From CBDIHP01 sp965279195 (GTDB lineage Bacteria; Planctomycetota; Planctomycetia; Isosphaerales; Isosphaeraceae), in the NCBI GenBank assembly GCA_965279195.1, contig CBDIHP010000032.1, forward strand, positions 124,001 through 188,000: a stretch of DNA of 64,000 bases, read 5' to 3'. Shown piece by piece: positions 33,380 to 41,946 of the stretch. The notes below the pieces were generated by a model. It made no database searches and was not told the DNA's origin. It was given only the letters and a program-made list of their open reading frames with translations. Within the stretch, counting starts at the first letter, position 1. Every line of letters begins with the position of its first letter. The position numbers and the translations under genes are program-made.

Positions 33380-33594
33380 GGCAGGCTGGCCTCTCCCGGT
33401 CGGGTCCCGCGGGTTGATCCCGGGGCGTGGACAAATTTCCCCAAAAACGGTGTAGGCAAGGACAACAGGGTTGCAAGGGCAGGGCCCCTGGGGGACGATG
33501 ACGCTAGCCGGCGTGATCCCGCCAGACTCCCACCAGGCGGCCTCCTTCGCGCCCGAGTTCCCCTGCCCAAATTGATGTCCAGGAGTTCCGTGCG

Positions 33595-35082
33595 ATGACC
33601 GAGAAGAACGCGGTGTCGCGTCGTGGTTTCTTGCAGACCACGGGCGCGGCGACGGGTGCCCTCCTGACCAGCCAGGCGGCGATCGCCCACCCCGCCATCG
33701 GCAAGGTGAAAGGCGCCAATGAGCGCCTCAACTTCGCGATCCTCGGACCCGGCGGTCGTGCCCAGGCCCACATCAAAGTCCTGATGGACATGAAGGATGA
33801 GGGCAAGCCGGTCGACATCATCGCCGTCGCCGACGTCTACGAGGGCAACCGCGAACGGGCCAAGAAGAAGACCGGCGCCAAGCAGGCCGAGATCGACTAT
33901 CGCAAGGTCCTTGAGAACAAGGACGTCGACGCGGTCGTCATCGCCACGCCCGACCACTGGCACGCCCGCATGACGATCGACGCCCTCGAATCGGGCCGCG
34001 ACGTCTATTGCGAGAAGCCGATGACCCACACGATCGACGAGGCCCGCAAGGTGGCCGAGGCGGTCAAGCGCACCAAGCAGATCATGACCGTCGGCGTCCA
34101 GTCCACCGCGGATCCGCGCTGGAAGATGGCCAACGAGATGATCACCGGCGGCAAGATCGGCCACGTCATGCAGGGCATGACGAGCTACTACCGCAACAGC
34201 TCCGTCGGCCAGTGGCGATACTACCCGCTGACCGAGGACATGAACCCCAAGACGGTCGACTGGAAGATGTTCCTGGGCACCGAGTTCGGCCTTGCCCCGG
34301 ACATGCCGTTCAACCGCGCCAAGTTCGCCCAGTGGCGCTGCTACTGGGAGTTCGGCGGCGGCATGTACACCGACCTCTTCGTCCACCAGCTGACCCACCT
34401 GATCCAGGCGATGGGCGTCCGGTTCCCCCGCCGGGTCGTCGGCGCTGGCGGCCTCTACTTCGAGTATGACGGCCGCGATTGCCCCGACGTCGCCACCGTC
34501 GTCGCCGACTACGACGAGGGCTGCCAGGTCATCATCACCGCGACGATGGCCAATGACATCCAGATCCCCGAGATGATCCGCGGCCACACCGGCCAGATCT
34601 TCTTCGGCAGCAACAAGGAAGACGGGCCGTTCATGGTCCACGGCTCGCAGGCCCACGCCCTCGGCGGCAAGCCCGCCCCTCCGGGCACCAACCTCGGCCT
34701 CACCGGCGACAAGTTCACCCCGCCGCAGCCGAAGGACGACACCCGCGCCCTCTGGAATCACTTCATCGAGTGCATCCGGTCGCGCAACCCCGAGACCATG
34801 TGCACCGCCGACCTCGGCTACGCCGCCATCGCCACGGTCAACATGGGCGTGCAGTCCTACCGCGAGGGCAAGGCCCTCTTCTTCGACAAGGCCAACGGCG
34901 ACGTCGTCGGCGCGGACAGCTCCTGGTCGGCCAAGTGGGAAGAGCGCTCCAAGCTCCGCGGCAAGCCCAACCAGGTCATCGGCTGGAAGGCCGGCCTCGA
35001 AGGCTCCACCCTCAACCCGCCGAAGTACCAGGCCCTCGAAGGCGACTGGATTAACGGCGAAGATCCCGCCAAGAAGGCCTGA
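33595..35082 (+). CDS. Tat-exported Gfo/Idh/MocA-family oxidoreductase
   Basis: 495 residues. The N-terminus MTEKNAVSRRGFLQTTGAAT is a Tat signal, so the folded, cofactor-loaded enzyme is exported. The Rossmann domain has NFAILGPGGRAQAHIKVL for NAD(P) binding and CEKPMTHTIDEARKV, the EKP motif with the family's catalytic lysine. The C-terminal domain has EFGGGMYTDLFVHQLTH, with the conserved histidine. Likely substrates are sugars or inositols. A purine-rich AGGAG about ten bases before the ATG supports the start. A perfect terminator hairpin follows. The gene stands alone on its strand. Confidence 0.92.
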   Translation: MTEKNAVSRRGFLQTTGAATGALLTSQAAIAHPAIGKVKGANERLNFAILGPGGRAQAHIKVLMDMKDEGKPVDIIAVADVYEGNRERAKKKTGAKQAEIDYRKVLENKDVDAVVIATPDHWHARMTIDALESGRDVYCEKPMTHTIDEARKVAEAVKRTKQIMTVGVQSTADPRWKMANEMITGGKIGHVMQGMTSYYRNSSVGQWRYYPLTEDMNPKTVDWKMFLGTEFGLAPDMPFNRAKFAQWRCYWEFGGGMYTDLFVHQLTHLIQAMGVRFPRRVVGAGGLYFEYDGRDCPDVATVVADYDEGCQVIITATMANDIQIPEMIRGHTGQIFFGSNKEDGPFMVHGSQAHALGGKPAPPGTNLGLTGDKFTPPQPKDDTRALWNHFIECIRSRNPETMCTADLGYAAIATVNMGVQSYREGKALFFDKANGDVVGADSSWSAKWEERSKLRGKPNQVIGWKAGLEGSTLNPPKYQALEGDWINGEDPAKKA

Positions 35083-35105
35083 CCTTCCTCGCTAGGTCTT
35101 GAATC

Positions 35106-35140
35106 GAAAACGCCCGGCACCTGCCGGGCGTTTTCGTTTC
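35106..35140 (+). terminator. rho-independent terminator after the Gfo/Idh gene
   Basis: A perfect 14-bp stem (35106-35119 with 35122-35135, two-base loop CC). The right arm ends in TTTTC and is followed by GTTTC. It lies 24 bases after the stop codon. Confidence 0.88.
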
Positions 35141-35156
35141 CCTTGATCGAAGGCGT

Positions 35157-35295
35157 GGAGTGCGGATGCTCGCTTCCGCTCTGTTATCGAGGAGCTTGCT
35201 CCGCGTGCGAGATCGAAGTTTACCGCTGCTCTCCGATTGGGTTTCTCGGGAGCAAGCTCCCACCGGGCGACAGCGGAAGCAAGCTTCCGCACTCC
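35157..35295. repeat. nested palindromic repeat
   Basis: The outer arms, 35157-35180 and 35272-35295, are 24-base inverted copies with 22 matches, of the type GGAGTGCGGAAGCTTGCTTC. Inside are two smaller palindromes, GGAGCTTGCTCC at 35191-35202 and GGGAGCAAGCTCCC at 35249-35262, which are also complementary to each other. The whole 139 bases can fold into a large branched hairpin. It lies between a terminator and the 3' end of the convergent dehydrogenase gene. A degenerate single arm of the same family is at 54751-54778. Confidence 0.75.
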
Positions 35296-35301
35296 AGGCG
35301 G

Positions 35302-36357
35302 TCACACCGTCGGGGTGTCGACCTTCAGCGCCTCGGCCAGCTCGCAGAGCTTGGCCCAGTGGCCTTCTTCCAGCGGGATCCCCACCTTGGACCGCAGCGC
35401 CATCGTCCGTCGCTCGGGGTCGCCGGGGAGCAGGATCGCATCGACCCCCTCGGCCTTCGGGGTCGACCGGACGTACTCGGCCAGCTCGCTGGTCTGGCCG
35501 ATCATCTCATCCTTGCCGGCGAAGTGGCCGGGGTCGAGGGCGATGAACACGACGTTGTTCCCCTTGGCCGGCGGCGCCCCCTTGTGCGCGACGCGGCCTC
35601 CGCTCAGCCCGCCCGCGAGCATGTCCAGCACCAGCCCGAGGCCGAACCCCTTGTAGGCCTGCGACCCGCCCATCGGGAGGATGGTCCCAAGAGGCTTCTC
35701 GTAGAGGACCGACGGGTCGGTCGTCGGCTGGCCGTGCGAGTCGAGCAGCCAGCCCTCGGGGACCGGCTTGCGGTTGTTGAAGTAGTGGACGCGGACCTTC
35801 CCCTCGGCGGCGACGCTGGTGCCGAAGTCGAGAACCACCGGGCCGGCATCCGTCGGCACCGAGGCGCACAGGGGATTGGTCCCCAACCTCGCCTCAAGCC
35901 CCCCCGGCGGGGCGACGCGGAGGCCGGCGCCGCAGTTGTTGACGGTGGCGATCAGGACGAGCCCCTCGTCGGACGCCCGCTCGGCATACTCGCCCAGCCG
36001 GCCGATGTGCCCGCAGTTCTTCGCCGTGCCGGCGGCCAGGCCGAGGGTCTTGGCCTTGGGCAGGATCAGGTCCAGCAGCCTATGGGCCTGGACCTGGCCC
36101 ATGCCCCAGCCGCCGTCGCAGACGACCACGCCGGGTGATTCGTGCTCGACCGTCAGGGGCGCGCCGGGCTTGTATTCGCCCTTCTGGATGAAATCGACGT
36201 ACTGGGGGATCCGGAGGACGCCGTGGGAGTCGTGGCCCCGGAGGTTGGCTCCGATCAAGTTGTCGGCGACGATGGCGGCGTCGACCGCGGGGACGCCGGC
36301 GGCGATGAACAGTTCGACGGCGAACTGGCGGAGGGCGGGGGAGTGGACGGTCGGCAC
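35302..36357 (-). CDS. malate/L-lactate dehydrogenase-type (LDH2 family) oxidoreductase
   Basis: 351 residues from a GTG at 36357 (VPTVHSPALRQFAVEL), chosen because GGAGG lies about six bases upstream; the open frame continues back to 36546 without conserved sequence. The family signature GANLRGHDSHGVLRIPQY near residue 45 contains the catalytic His of this NAD(P)-binding fold, which is unrelated to classical MDH/LDH. Also typical are NCGHIGRLGEYAERA, TNPLCASVPT, VVLDFGTSVAAEGKV and AYKGFGLGLVLDML. Members oxidise malate, L-lactate, ureidoglycolate or 2,3-diketogulonate. The substrate cannot be fixed from sequence alone. It is cytoplasmic. Confidence 0.92.
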   Translation of the reverse strand: MPTVHSPALRQFAVELFIAAGVPAVDAAIVADNLIGANLRGHDSHGVLRIPQYVDFIQKGEYKPGAPLTVEHESPGVVVCDGGWGMGQVQAHRLLDLILPKAKTLGLAAGTAKNCGHIGRLGEYAERASDEGLVLIATVNNCGAGLRVAPPGGLEARLGTNPLCASVPTDAGPVVLDFGTSVAAEGKVRVHYFNNRKPVPEGWLLDSHGQPTTDPSVLYEKPLGTILPMGGSQAYKGFGLGLVLDMLAGGLSGGRVAHKGAPPAKGNNVVFIALDPGHFAGKDEMIGQTSELAEYVRSTPKAEGVDAILLPGDPERRTMALRSKVGIPLEEGHWAKLCELAEALKVDTPTV

Positions 36358-36544
36358 GAGGGATCCTCCAGCGCGGTTGGGAAAAACGGATCTTACGCGC
36401 CCGGCGGCCCTTTGCAATCGGCCCCCGACTTCGGTCGAATAGGGCCGACTTCCTCCCGACATCTCGGGCGGTGCGAGCAGGCGACCCGGCCGACGCAGGC
36501 AGGCCGCACGCACCCCGTCACCGGCCACGACTTCGAGGCGGCCC

Positions 36545-37534
36545 ATGGCCTACCGCGTCATCAATGAGACCAGGGGTTCCCGGCAGGTCATCACGCTCAA
36601 GGACGACGCCACCGGCGCATCGGCCTCGGTCCTGCCGTCGTTCGGGTTCAACCTATTCGACCTGAAGCTCCCCATCGGCGGCAAGATCCGGCCGATCCTG
36701 GCCACGACCCCCGACTTCGTCGAGAAGCCCCGCGACCCCGCCCGCAACGGCACGCCGATCCTCTTCCCTTATCCGAACCGCATCCGCGACGGCAAATACT
36801 CGTTCGGCGGCAAGAACTACCAGCTCCCCGTCACCCTCGGCCCCAACGCCATCCACGGCTTCGCCATGGACGCCGCCTGGGATGTCGTGGACTCGGGCGC
36901 GAACGCGAACGAGGCCTTCGTCGAAGGGCGCTACCAGCTCGCCAAGCATTCCCCGGGCCTTCGCCCCCTCTGGCCGACCGACGCCATCCTCCAGGTGCGT
37001 TTCACCCTGTCTGGCCGGAAGCTGACGATGAAGATCACCGTCACCAACCCGACCGAGCGCGACCTGCCCTACGGCTTCGGCATCCACCCCTACTTCAAGC
37101 TCCCGCTCGACCCCGGGGCGGACGCCTCGAAGACGAGCGTGATCTACCCGGCGTCGAAGTCCTGGGTCCTCGAAGAGTTCCTCCCGACCGGCGAGGTCAA
37201 GCCGGTGACTGAGGCCCTGGACTTCCGCCAGGGTAAGCCTCGCCTCGGGCTCAAGCTCGACGACGTCTTCACCGGCCTGACCTTCGAAGGCGACCGGGCG
37301 GTCTGCCGTCTGCGTGACCTCAATCTCGGCGGCGAGGTCCGCATCCTGTTCGACAAGAACTTCCGCGAACTGGTCGTCTACACCCCCAAGGAAGACGACG
37401 TGATCTCGCTGGAGCCCTACACCCAGACCACCGACGCCATCAACCTCCAGGCCAAGGGCGTCGACGCCGGCCTGCGGGTCCTCAAACACGGGCAGTCCGA
37501 GTCGATGGTCATCGAGATGGAAACCCTGGGCTAA
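36545..37534 (+). CDS. aldose 1-epimerase family protein
   Basis: 329 residues (MAYRVINETRGSRQVITLKD). The beta-sandwich galactose mutarotase fold has its catalytic set in place: His104 (NAIHGFAMD), His181 (GIHPYFKLP, general acid) and Glu290 (ISLEPYTQTTDA, general base). Also seen is LFPYPNRIRDGKY, the sugar-binding segment. Enzymes of this family interconvert alpha and beta anomers of aldoses, feeding kinases such as galactokinase or, with divergent members, act on phosphorylated sugars. Length is typical. It is divergent from the LDH2-type gene with 187 bases between the starts. A repeat-rich gap follows. Confidence 0.92.
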   Translation: MAYRVINETRGSRQVITLKDDATGASASVLPSFGFNLFDLKLPIGGKIRPILATTPDFVEKPRDPARNGTPILFPYPNRIRDGKYSFGGKNYQLPVTLGPNAIHGFAMDAAWDVVDSGANANEAFVEGRYQLAKHSPGLRPLWPTDAILQVRFTLSGRKLTMKITVTNPTERDLPYGFGIHPYFKLPLDPGADASKTSVIYPASKSWVLEEFLPTGEVKPVTEALDFRQGKPRLGLKLDDVFTGLTFEGDRAVCRLRDLNLGGEVRILFDKNFRELVVYTPKEDDVISLEPYTQTTDAINLQAKGVDAGLRVLKHGQSESMVIEMETLG

Positions 37535-37967
37535 TTTTGCTTTCTTGGGCGTCCGTGAGGTTCCATCTCCGGGAACCTCAGCCTCCCTCCGCGCCGGGCG
37601 AGCATCTCCGATGCTGCCCGACAACCTGCCGAAGTGGATCACCGGATCGGATCTCCCTTCCCCTCGACCGGGGCCCACGTCGACGGCTCGGGAGGCCCGA
37701 TTTCGTCCTACGCCGGGGCAACCGGTGGGGCGGCATCGGGAGATGCTCGCCCGGCGCTTCCATGCGGTTCGGTGCGACGGCGCTTTCATCCGGTTCGGTG
37801 CGACGGGAGATGCTCATCCGACGCCGATGGATTGGCTCGGGTTCCCTTTGGCTTGCCCTATGGTCGGGAGCGGCCGGGGCCTTGTAAGATAGTTTGAGGC
37901 AATGCCGGCGGGCGGCCCGGGGTGTCCGGGCCCCGCAGGATCGCCGTCGCCGACCGAGTCCACGGCC
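37535..37967. repeat. intergenic gap with GAGCATCTCC-type repeat, copy 2
   Basis: This 433-base gap holds no supported gene; short overlapping frames in all three phases lack conserved features. It contains inverted copies of CGCCGGGCGAGCATCTCC (37592-37612 and 37735-37756, one extra base in the right arm), a third, degenerate copy at 37805-37830, and CGGTTCGGTGCGACGG repeated directly at 37765-37780 and 37791-37806. A CGAAGTGGATC...GGATCGGAT block at about 37630-37655 matches the repeat at 31.6 kb. Confidence 0.65.
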
Positions 37968-38489
37968 ATGGAGTCCCCCTCGACCGGAGCGTCCAGCCCG
38001 TACCGGAATCTCCGGCTCGACCTCCTTCGGTCCGCGATCTCAAGCTACCTGGAGATCGCCTACCCCGGCGGCAATATCCCCGAGCCCGTGAAGCGGCGAC
38101 TCCAGTGGGCCGACGGCCTTGAGGCCGAGGCGCTCCTGACCGCGCCCCCGTTCGAGCGGGTCGGGAAGTCGCCCGTGGGGGGGGCACCGATCGTCGCCCT
38201 CCGGCTCGGCAATGCCGGGTACCCTCACATGAAGTTGCAGGTCCAGCCGTGGGACAACCCGGCCGGGTTCCTGCTCTCGGTCAACACCCACGACCAGATC
38301 CTGGGGCTCGAACAGGATTCCGACCCCGAGGACGCCGCCGCCTTCCGCGCCCTCCAGGCGGTGAACCAGAAGGTCAAGGAAGCCATCGAATCGGCCTGGG
38401 CCGCCGCCGGGCTGCCGACCTTCAACCGCTTCCTCCGCGACTACATCGCCAGCCAGCAGAACGGGAACCCGGGTTCAAACAACGCCTGA
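37968..38489 (+). CDS. hypothetical cytoplasmic protein
   Basis: 173 residues from the ATG at 37968 (MESPSTGASSPYRNLRL); an in-frame ATG at 37902 is less likely because it adds a Pro/Gly-rich leader. No known family is recognised. Visible features are an N-terminal helix (LRLDLLRSAISSYLEIAYP), a central alpha/beta part (GAPIVALRLGNAGYPHMKLQVQ, FLLSVNTHDQIL) and a C-terminal helix (FRALQAVNQKVKEAIESAWAA) ending FNRFLRDYIASQQ. There are no signal or membrane segments. Its end overlaps the 3' end of the convergent kinase gene by 15 bases. Codon use matches the neighbours, so I regard it as real. Confidence 0.7.
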   Translation: MESPSTGASSPYRNLRLDLLRSAISSYLEIAYPGGNIPEPVKRRLQWADGLEAEALLTAPPFERVGKSPVGGAPIVALRLGNAGYPHMKLQVQPWDNPAGFLLSVNTHDQILGLEQDSDPEDAAAFRALQAVNQKVKEAIESAWAAAGLPTFNRFLRDYIASQQNGNPGSNNA

Positions 38490-39701
38490 CGCCGCACCGG
38501 CGTGGAGGCCGTTGGGATTCGGGGGCGGGAGCGTCGCCGGGCCCATCCCCCGGAACTTGCGAGGGACGGCGAAGACGAAGGTCGAGCCCTTGCCCGGCTC
38601 GCTGTTGACCTCGACCGTCCCGCCGTGCAGCTCGACGAAGGTCTTCACCAGGCAGAGCCCCAGCCCGATCCCTCGCTTGCCGAACTGGTACTCGCCGGAC
38701 GAGTGCCGCATCGTGTCGTAGCCGGTGAAGAACGGCTCGAACAGGTGCGGGCACTCCTCAGGCGCGATGCCGACGCCCTGGTCGGACACCTCGAACCGGA
38801 CGTTCTCGCCGTCCGGCTCGGCCTTGAGTTGGATCGTGCCGCCATCCGGGGTGAACTTGATCGCGTTCACGACCAGATTCGTCAGGATATCGGTCAACTT
38901 GTGCGAATCGACCTCGGCGATCCCCAGGCCGGGATGCAGGGCCAGCTCCACCGACTGCGTCCGCGCCTCCAGGAACGGGTGGAGGTCCTGGATCGCCCGG
39001 CGGATCAGGCCGTCCAGCTCGACCGGCGCCGCGTCGATGGCGGCGGAGAACCGAGTCGACTTCAGGAGCTTGAGCATCCGCTCGACCGTCGTCTCCAACC
39101 GCTTTCCGGCGGCGTGGATCCGGTCCACCCAGCCCTTCTCGGCGTCCGAGGCCTTGCCCGCCTGCGACATCCGCCAGAGTTCGGTCAGCCCGAGGACGAC
39201 CGTCACGGGGGTGTTCAGCTCGTGGCTGGCGACCTCGATGAATGCGGACTTGAGCCGGTTGGCCTCGCGCAGACGAAGGTTGCTCGCCTTCAGTTCCTCG
39301 ACCAGGCGATTCTTCTCGACAATCAGGGCGTTCTGCTCGGTCGCCTGGCGGATGACCCCGAGGAATTCGTCGGGCTCCCAGGGCTTCGTGATGTAACGGT
39401 AGATGCTCCCCTGATTGATGGCGTCGATCACCGCCTTGATGTCGGCGTAGCCGGTCATCAGGAGGCGGGTCGCGTCCGGGCGGAGCTCCTTGGCCCGGTG
39501 CAGGAACTGCACGCCCGGCATCTCGGGCATCCGCTGGTCGGACATCACGACGCTCACTTCGGGCAGGCCCCCGAGGGCCGTCAGGGCGTCGGCGGGCCTG
39601 GTGAAGGTCTCGACCTTGTAGTCGTAGCGCAGGAGGTCGTGCACGGAGCGCAGGACCTCCGGCTCGTCGTCGACCACCACGAGCAGCGGCCTGTCGTTCA
39701 T
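38475..39701 (-). CDS. hybrid response regulator-histidine kinase (REC-HisKA-HATPase)
   Basis: 408 residues. An N-terminal receiver domain (LLVVVDDEPEVLRSVHDLL) has phospho-acceptor Asp55 (VVMSDQRMPE) and the KPW segment. A coiled-coil linker (about 125-150) leads to the dimerisation domain with His160 (EVASHELNTPVTVVLG), then the ATPase: N box NLVVNAIKFT, G1 DQGVGIAPEE, G2 GIGLGLCLVKTFVELHGG. There is no membrane segment or sensory domain, so input arrives through the receiver or a partner. It starts in a four-base ATGA overlap with the upstream regulator gene, which makes co-translation likely. The output target is not known. Confidence 0.93.
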   Translation of the reverse strand: MNDRPLLVVVDDEPEVLRSVHDLLRYDYKVETFTRPADALTALGGLPEVSVVMSDQRMPEMPGVQFLHRAKELRPDATRLLMTGYADIKAVIDAINQGSIYRYITKPWEPDEFLGVIRQATEQNALIVEKNRLVEELKASNLRLREANRLKSAFIEVASHELNTPVTVVLGLTELWRMSQAGKASDAEKGWVDRIHAAGKRLETTVERMLKLLKSTRFSAAIDAAPVELDGLIRRAIQDLHPFLEARTQSVELALHPGLGIAEVDSHKLTDILTNLVVNAIKFTPDGGTIQLKAEPDGENVRFEVSDQGVGIAPEECPHLFEPFFTGYDTMRHSSGEYQFGKRGIGLGLCLVKTFVELHGGTVEVNSEPGKGSTFVFAVPRKFRGMGPATLPPPNPNGLHAGAASGVV

Positions 39702-40585
39702 GAGGGGCGCCCGTCCGACGCGAGAGGGTCGCCCTCGCCGTCCGCGTCGGCCGGGGGCTGGGCCTGGAACCGCTTGATCAGCGTGACCTCATTCCCGACC
39801 TCGTTATGGCGGACTTCATCGACCATCCCTCGGGTGATCATGAGTCCGAACCCGCCCTCACGGAGCCCCAGCTTCTCGCGCACGTCCAGGTGGGCCAACG
39901 GATCGTCCGGCGACGCCGCGTGCGACAGATTCGCCCGGTCGAACCCCGATCCCTCGTCGCGGATCACGACCTCGGCGCGGTCGGAATGGATCCGGTACTC
40001 GATCCGGACGAGCTTGTCGACGTGGTACTTGTTGCCCCACTCGATCGCGTTCTGGCCCATCTCCATCAGGGCCTGCCGCAGGTGCATCACGTCCTGCGAG
40101 GCGAACGGGAACGCCCGCGTGACGTTCACGAGCATGTCGTTGACCTCCTGGAGGAACGTCACCTCGCTGCGCAGCTCGACGAGGATCTCCCCCCGGATCT
40201 TCGACTCCCGCATCTTCTCGCGCCAGGCCTGGACCCTGCGGATAGCCGCGAACAGCTGCTCGGCCGAGTAGGGCTTGGTGACATAGGCATTCGCCCCCAC
40301 CCGGTAGCCCCTCATGCGGTTGCGGGCGTCGCTGAGCGCGGTGAGCATCACGATGGGCGTGAGCATCGTCCGCGGGTCCTCCCGCACCAGGCGACAGACC
40401 TCGAACCCGTCGATGTCGGGCAGCATCAGGTCGAGCAGGACGAGGTCGGGCCGGAGCGAGCGGATCAGCTCCAGGCCCGCCCGGCCGTCGTGCGCGACGG
40501 ATGCCTTGAACCGGCGCAGCCCCACCAGCCGCGAGGCCAGGTCCGCCTGGTCGGCATCGTCCTCGACGATCAGCGCCGTCTCCAT
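39698..40585 (-). CDS. response regulator with RsbW-like HATPase output domain
   Basis: 295 residues from the ATG at 40585 (METALIVEDDADQADLASRL). The receiver domain has the acidic pair EDD and Asp52 (LVLLDLMLPDIDGFEV), with the conserved Lys in VTKPYSAEQLF. After a helical linker (EVTFLQEVNDMLVNV) the C-terminal part is a GHKL ATPase of the anti-sigma/serine kinase type: LMEMGQNAIEWGNKY (N box), VVIRDEGSGFD (G1) and GGFGLMITRGMVDEV (G2). Such proteins may phosphorylate an anti-anti-sigma factor or bind a sigma factor, coupling a two-component signal to partner switching. It overlaps the downstream kinase gene by four bases. Confidence 0.88.
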   Translation of the reverse strand: METALIVEDDADQADLASRLVGLRRFKASVAHDGRAGLELIRSLRPDLVLLDLMLPDIDGFEVCRLVREDPRTMLTPIVMLTALSDARNRMRGYRVGANAYVTKPYSAEQLFAAIRRVQAWREKMRESKIRGEILVELRSEVTFLQEVNDMLVNVTRAFPFASQDVMHLRQALMEMGQNAIEWGNKYHVDKLVRIEYRIHSDRAEVVIRDEGSGFDRANLSHAASPDDPLAHLDVREKLGLREGGFGLMITRGMVDEVRHNEVGNEVTLIKRFQAQPPADADGEGDPLASDGRPS

Positions 40586-40762
40586 CGCGGAACCCCCCAT
40601 CCATCCATCTTTGGAGGAATGCTCATCCACGAAGAAAGTGGGCTCGGTCGTATTCAACGTGCTGTGACCTCTCACGCGCGCCTCATCACGTCTACGCCCA
40701 GATCCGACAGTCCTATTCTACGCCCGAATCCGCCAACCGTCCGACCGAATTCTCCGATTGCA

Positions 40763-41755
40763 TCACGTGTGCAGCTCGACCACGTCGGCGTCGTGCAACT
40801 CGTGGTCACGCTTCACGGTCTGGCCCTCGAAGACCCCGGTGCCCCAGACCTTGGCGAACTTGAGGGTTTGCTCCAGATCCCTGTGGATTTCCCGGGCGAG
40901 GTCGAGCACCGTGCTGCCCTGGGGGACGGTGAACGGGCTCTTCCGGTCCGCCGGCTTGCCGGGGACCTTGGTGTAAATCCGCAACACCCCCAGGAGATCG
41001 TACGCCCCGGCCTTCAGACTTTCCAGGCCGAGGCCGGTCGTCGCGGACACCTCCAGGATGGGGAAACGTCCCGCGACCCACTCCGTCAACAGCTCCAGCC
41101 GGTCCTTCGCCGCCGGGTCGTCGCATTTGTTGGCCGCCAGGATCGTCCTCACGTGCTGGAGCGTCTCGTCCTCGACGTCGAACGGCAGCTCGCCGACCAG
41201 CTCCGTGTGCACGTCGGCCAGCCTCCCGAGCGCGACCTCGGCGCCTTCGATCAAGTCATCGTCGGCCAGGTCCACGACCAGCGCGGCGGCGTCGGCCGAC
41301 CGGATGATGTTCGGGACCCAGGGCTCAAGGAAATCGGCCGTGATCGGCGGCAGGTCCACGAGCTGGAATCGGATGTCGAGGTGCGAGACGATCCCCGGGT
41401 AGGGGGCCCGGGTGGTGAATGGGTAGGGGGCGATCTCGGGCTTCGCGTTGGTGGTCGCGGCGAGGATCGCGCTCTTGCCGGCGTTCGGCGCCCCCACGAG
41501 CACCACCTGGCCCGCCCCTTCGCGGGGGACCCGGTAGCTCGGCCCCGACTTCTTCCCGCCCGACTTGCCGGCCTCGACCTCGTCGCGGGCGCGGCTGATC
41601 TTCTGCTTGAGGTCCGACTGGAGCTTCTCCGTCCCCTTGTGCTTGGGCAGCAGGCGGAACAGGGTCCGGAGCGCCTCCAGCTTCTCGGCGGGCGAGCCGG
41701 CCTTGCGGAAGTCCTCCTCGGCCTTCATGTACTGAGGCGGAAGATTGGCCGGCAT
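40763..41755 (-). CDS. OBG/DRG-like GTPase with TGS domain
   Basis: 330 residues from the ATG at 41755 (MPANLPPQYMKAEEDF). Residues 1-90 form a basic helical hairpin. The G domain has the P loop LVGAPNAGKSAIL, the switch region PFTTRAPYPGIV, G3 LVDLPPI (Pro replaces Gly), G4 NKCD and G5 SATTGLG. The C-terminal TGS domain (about 260-330) contains IYTKVPGKPADR and GSTVLDLAREIH. DRG/OBG-like GTPases associate with ribosomes or RNA. The altered G3 motif could affect hydrolysis. It is divergent from the M1 peptidase gene. Confidence 0.85.
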   Translation of the reverse strand: MPANLPPQYMKAEEDFRKAGSPAEKLEALRTLFRLLPKHKGTEKLQSDLKQKISRARDEVEAGKSGGKKSGPSYRVPREGAGQVVLVGAPNAGKSAILAATTNAKPEIAPYPFTTRAPYPGIVSHLDIRFQLVDLPPITADFLEPWVPNIIRSADAAALVVDLADDDLIEGAEVALGRLADVHTELVGELPFDVEDETLQHVRTILAANKCDDPAAKDRLELLTEWVAGRFPILEVSATTGLGLESLKAGAYDLLGVLRIYTKVPGKPADRKSPFTVPQGSTVLDLAREIHRDLEQTLKFAKVWGTGVFEGQTVKRDHELHDADVVELHT

Positions 41756-41946
41756 GTCTGGGGACTCTCCAGGTTGTTGCGCAATCGTGATCCGAAACGC
41801 TAGCCGTTCCGAGGCCGGCATACAAGCGCGGGCCCGGTCGCGGTCGCCTGGCACGGGGGCGTCGCGGCCGTTACGATCGTCAGGATCCAATCCGGCGGCG
41901 TGAGTCTCCACGCCGCGATGGCCCGATCCGCGGGGATCCCGAAGCG

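Noticed and set aside
37537..37897. Several overlapping short frames after the aldose epimerase gene
   Set aside because: All three phases are open because of the repeat-rich G+C sequence; none has a ribosome binding site or conserved features.
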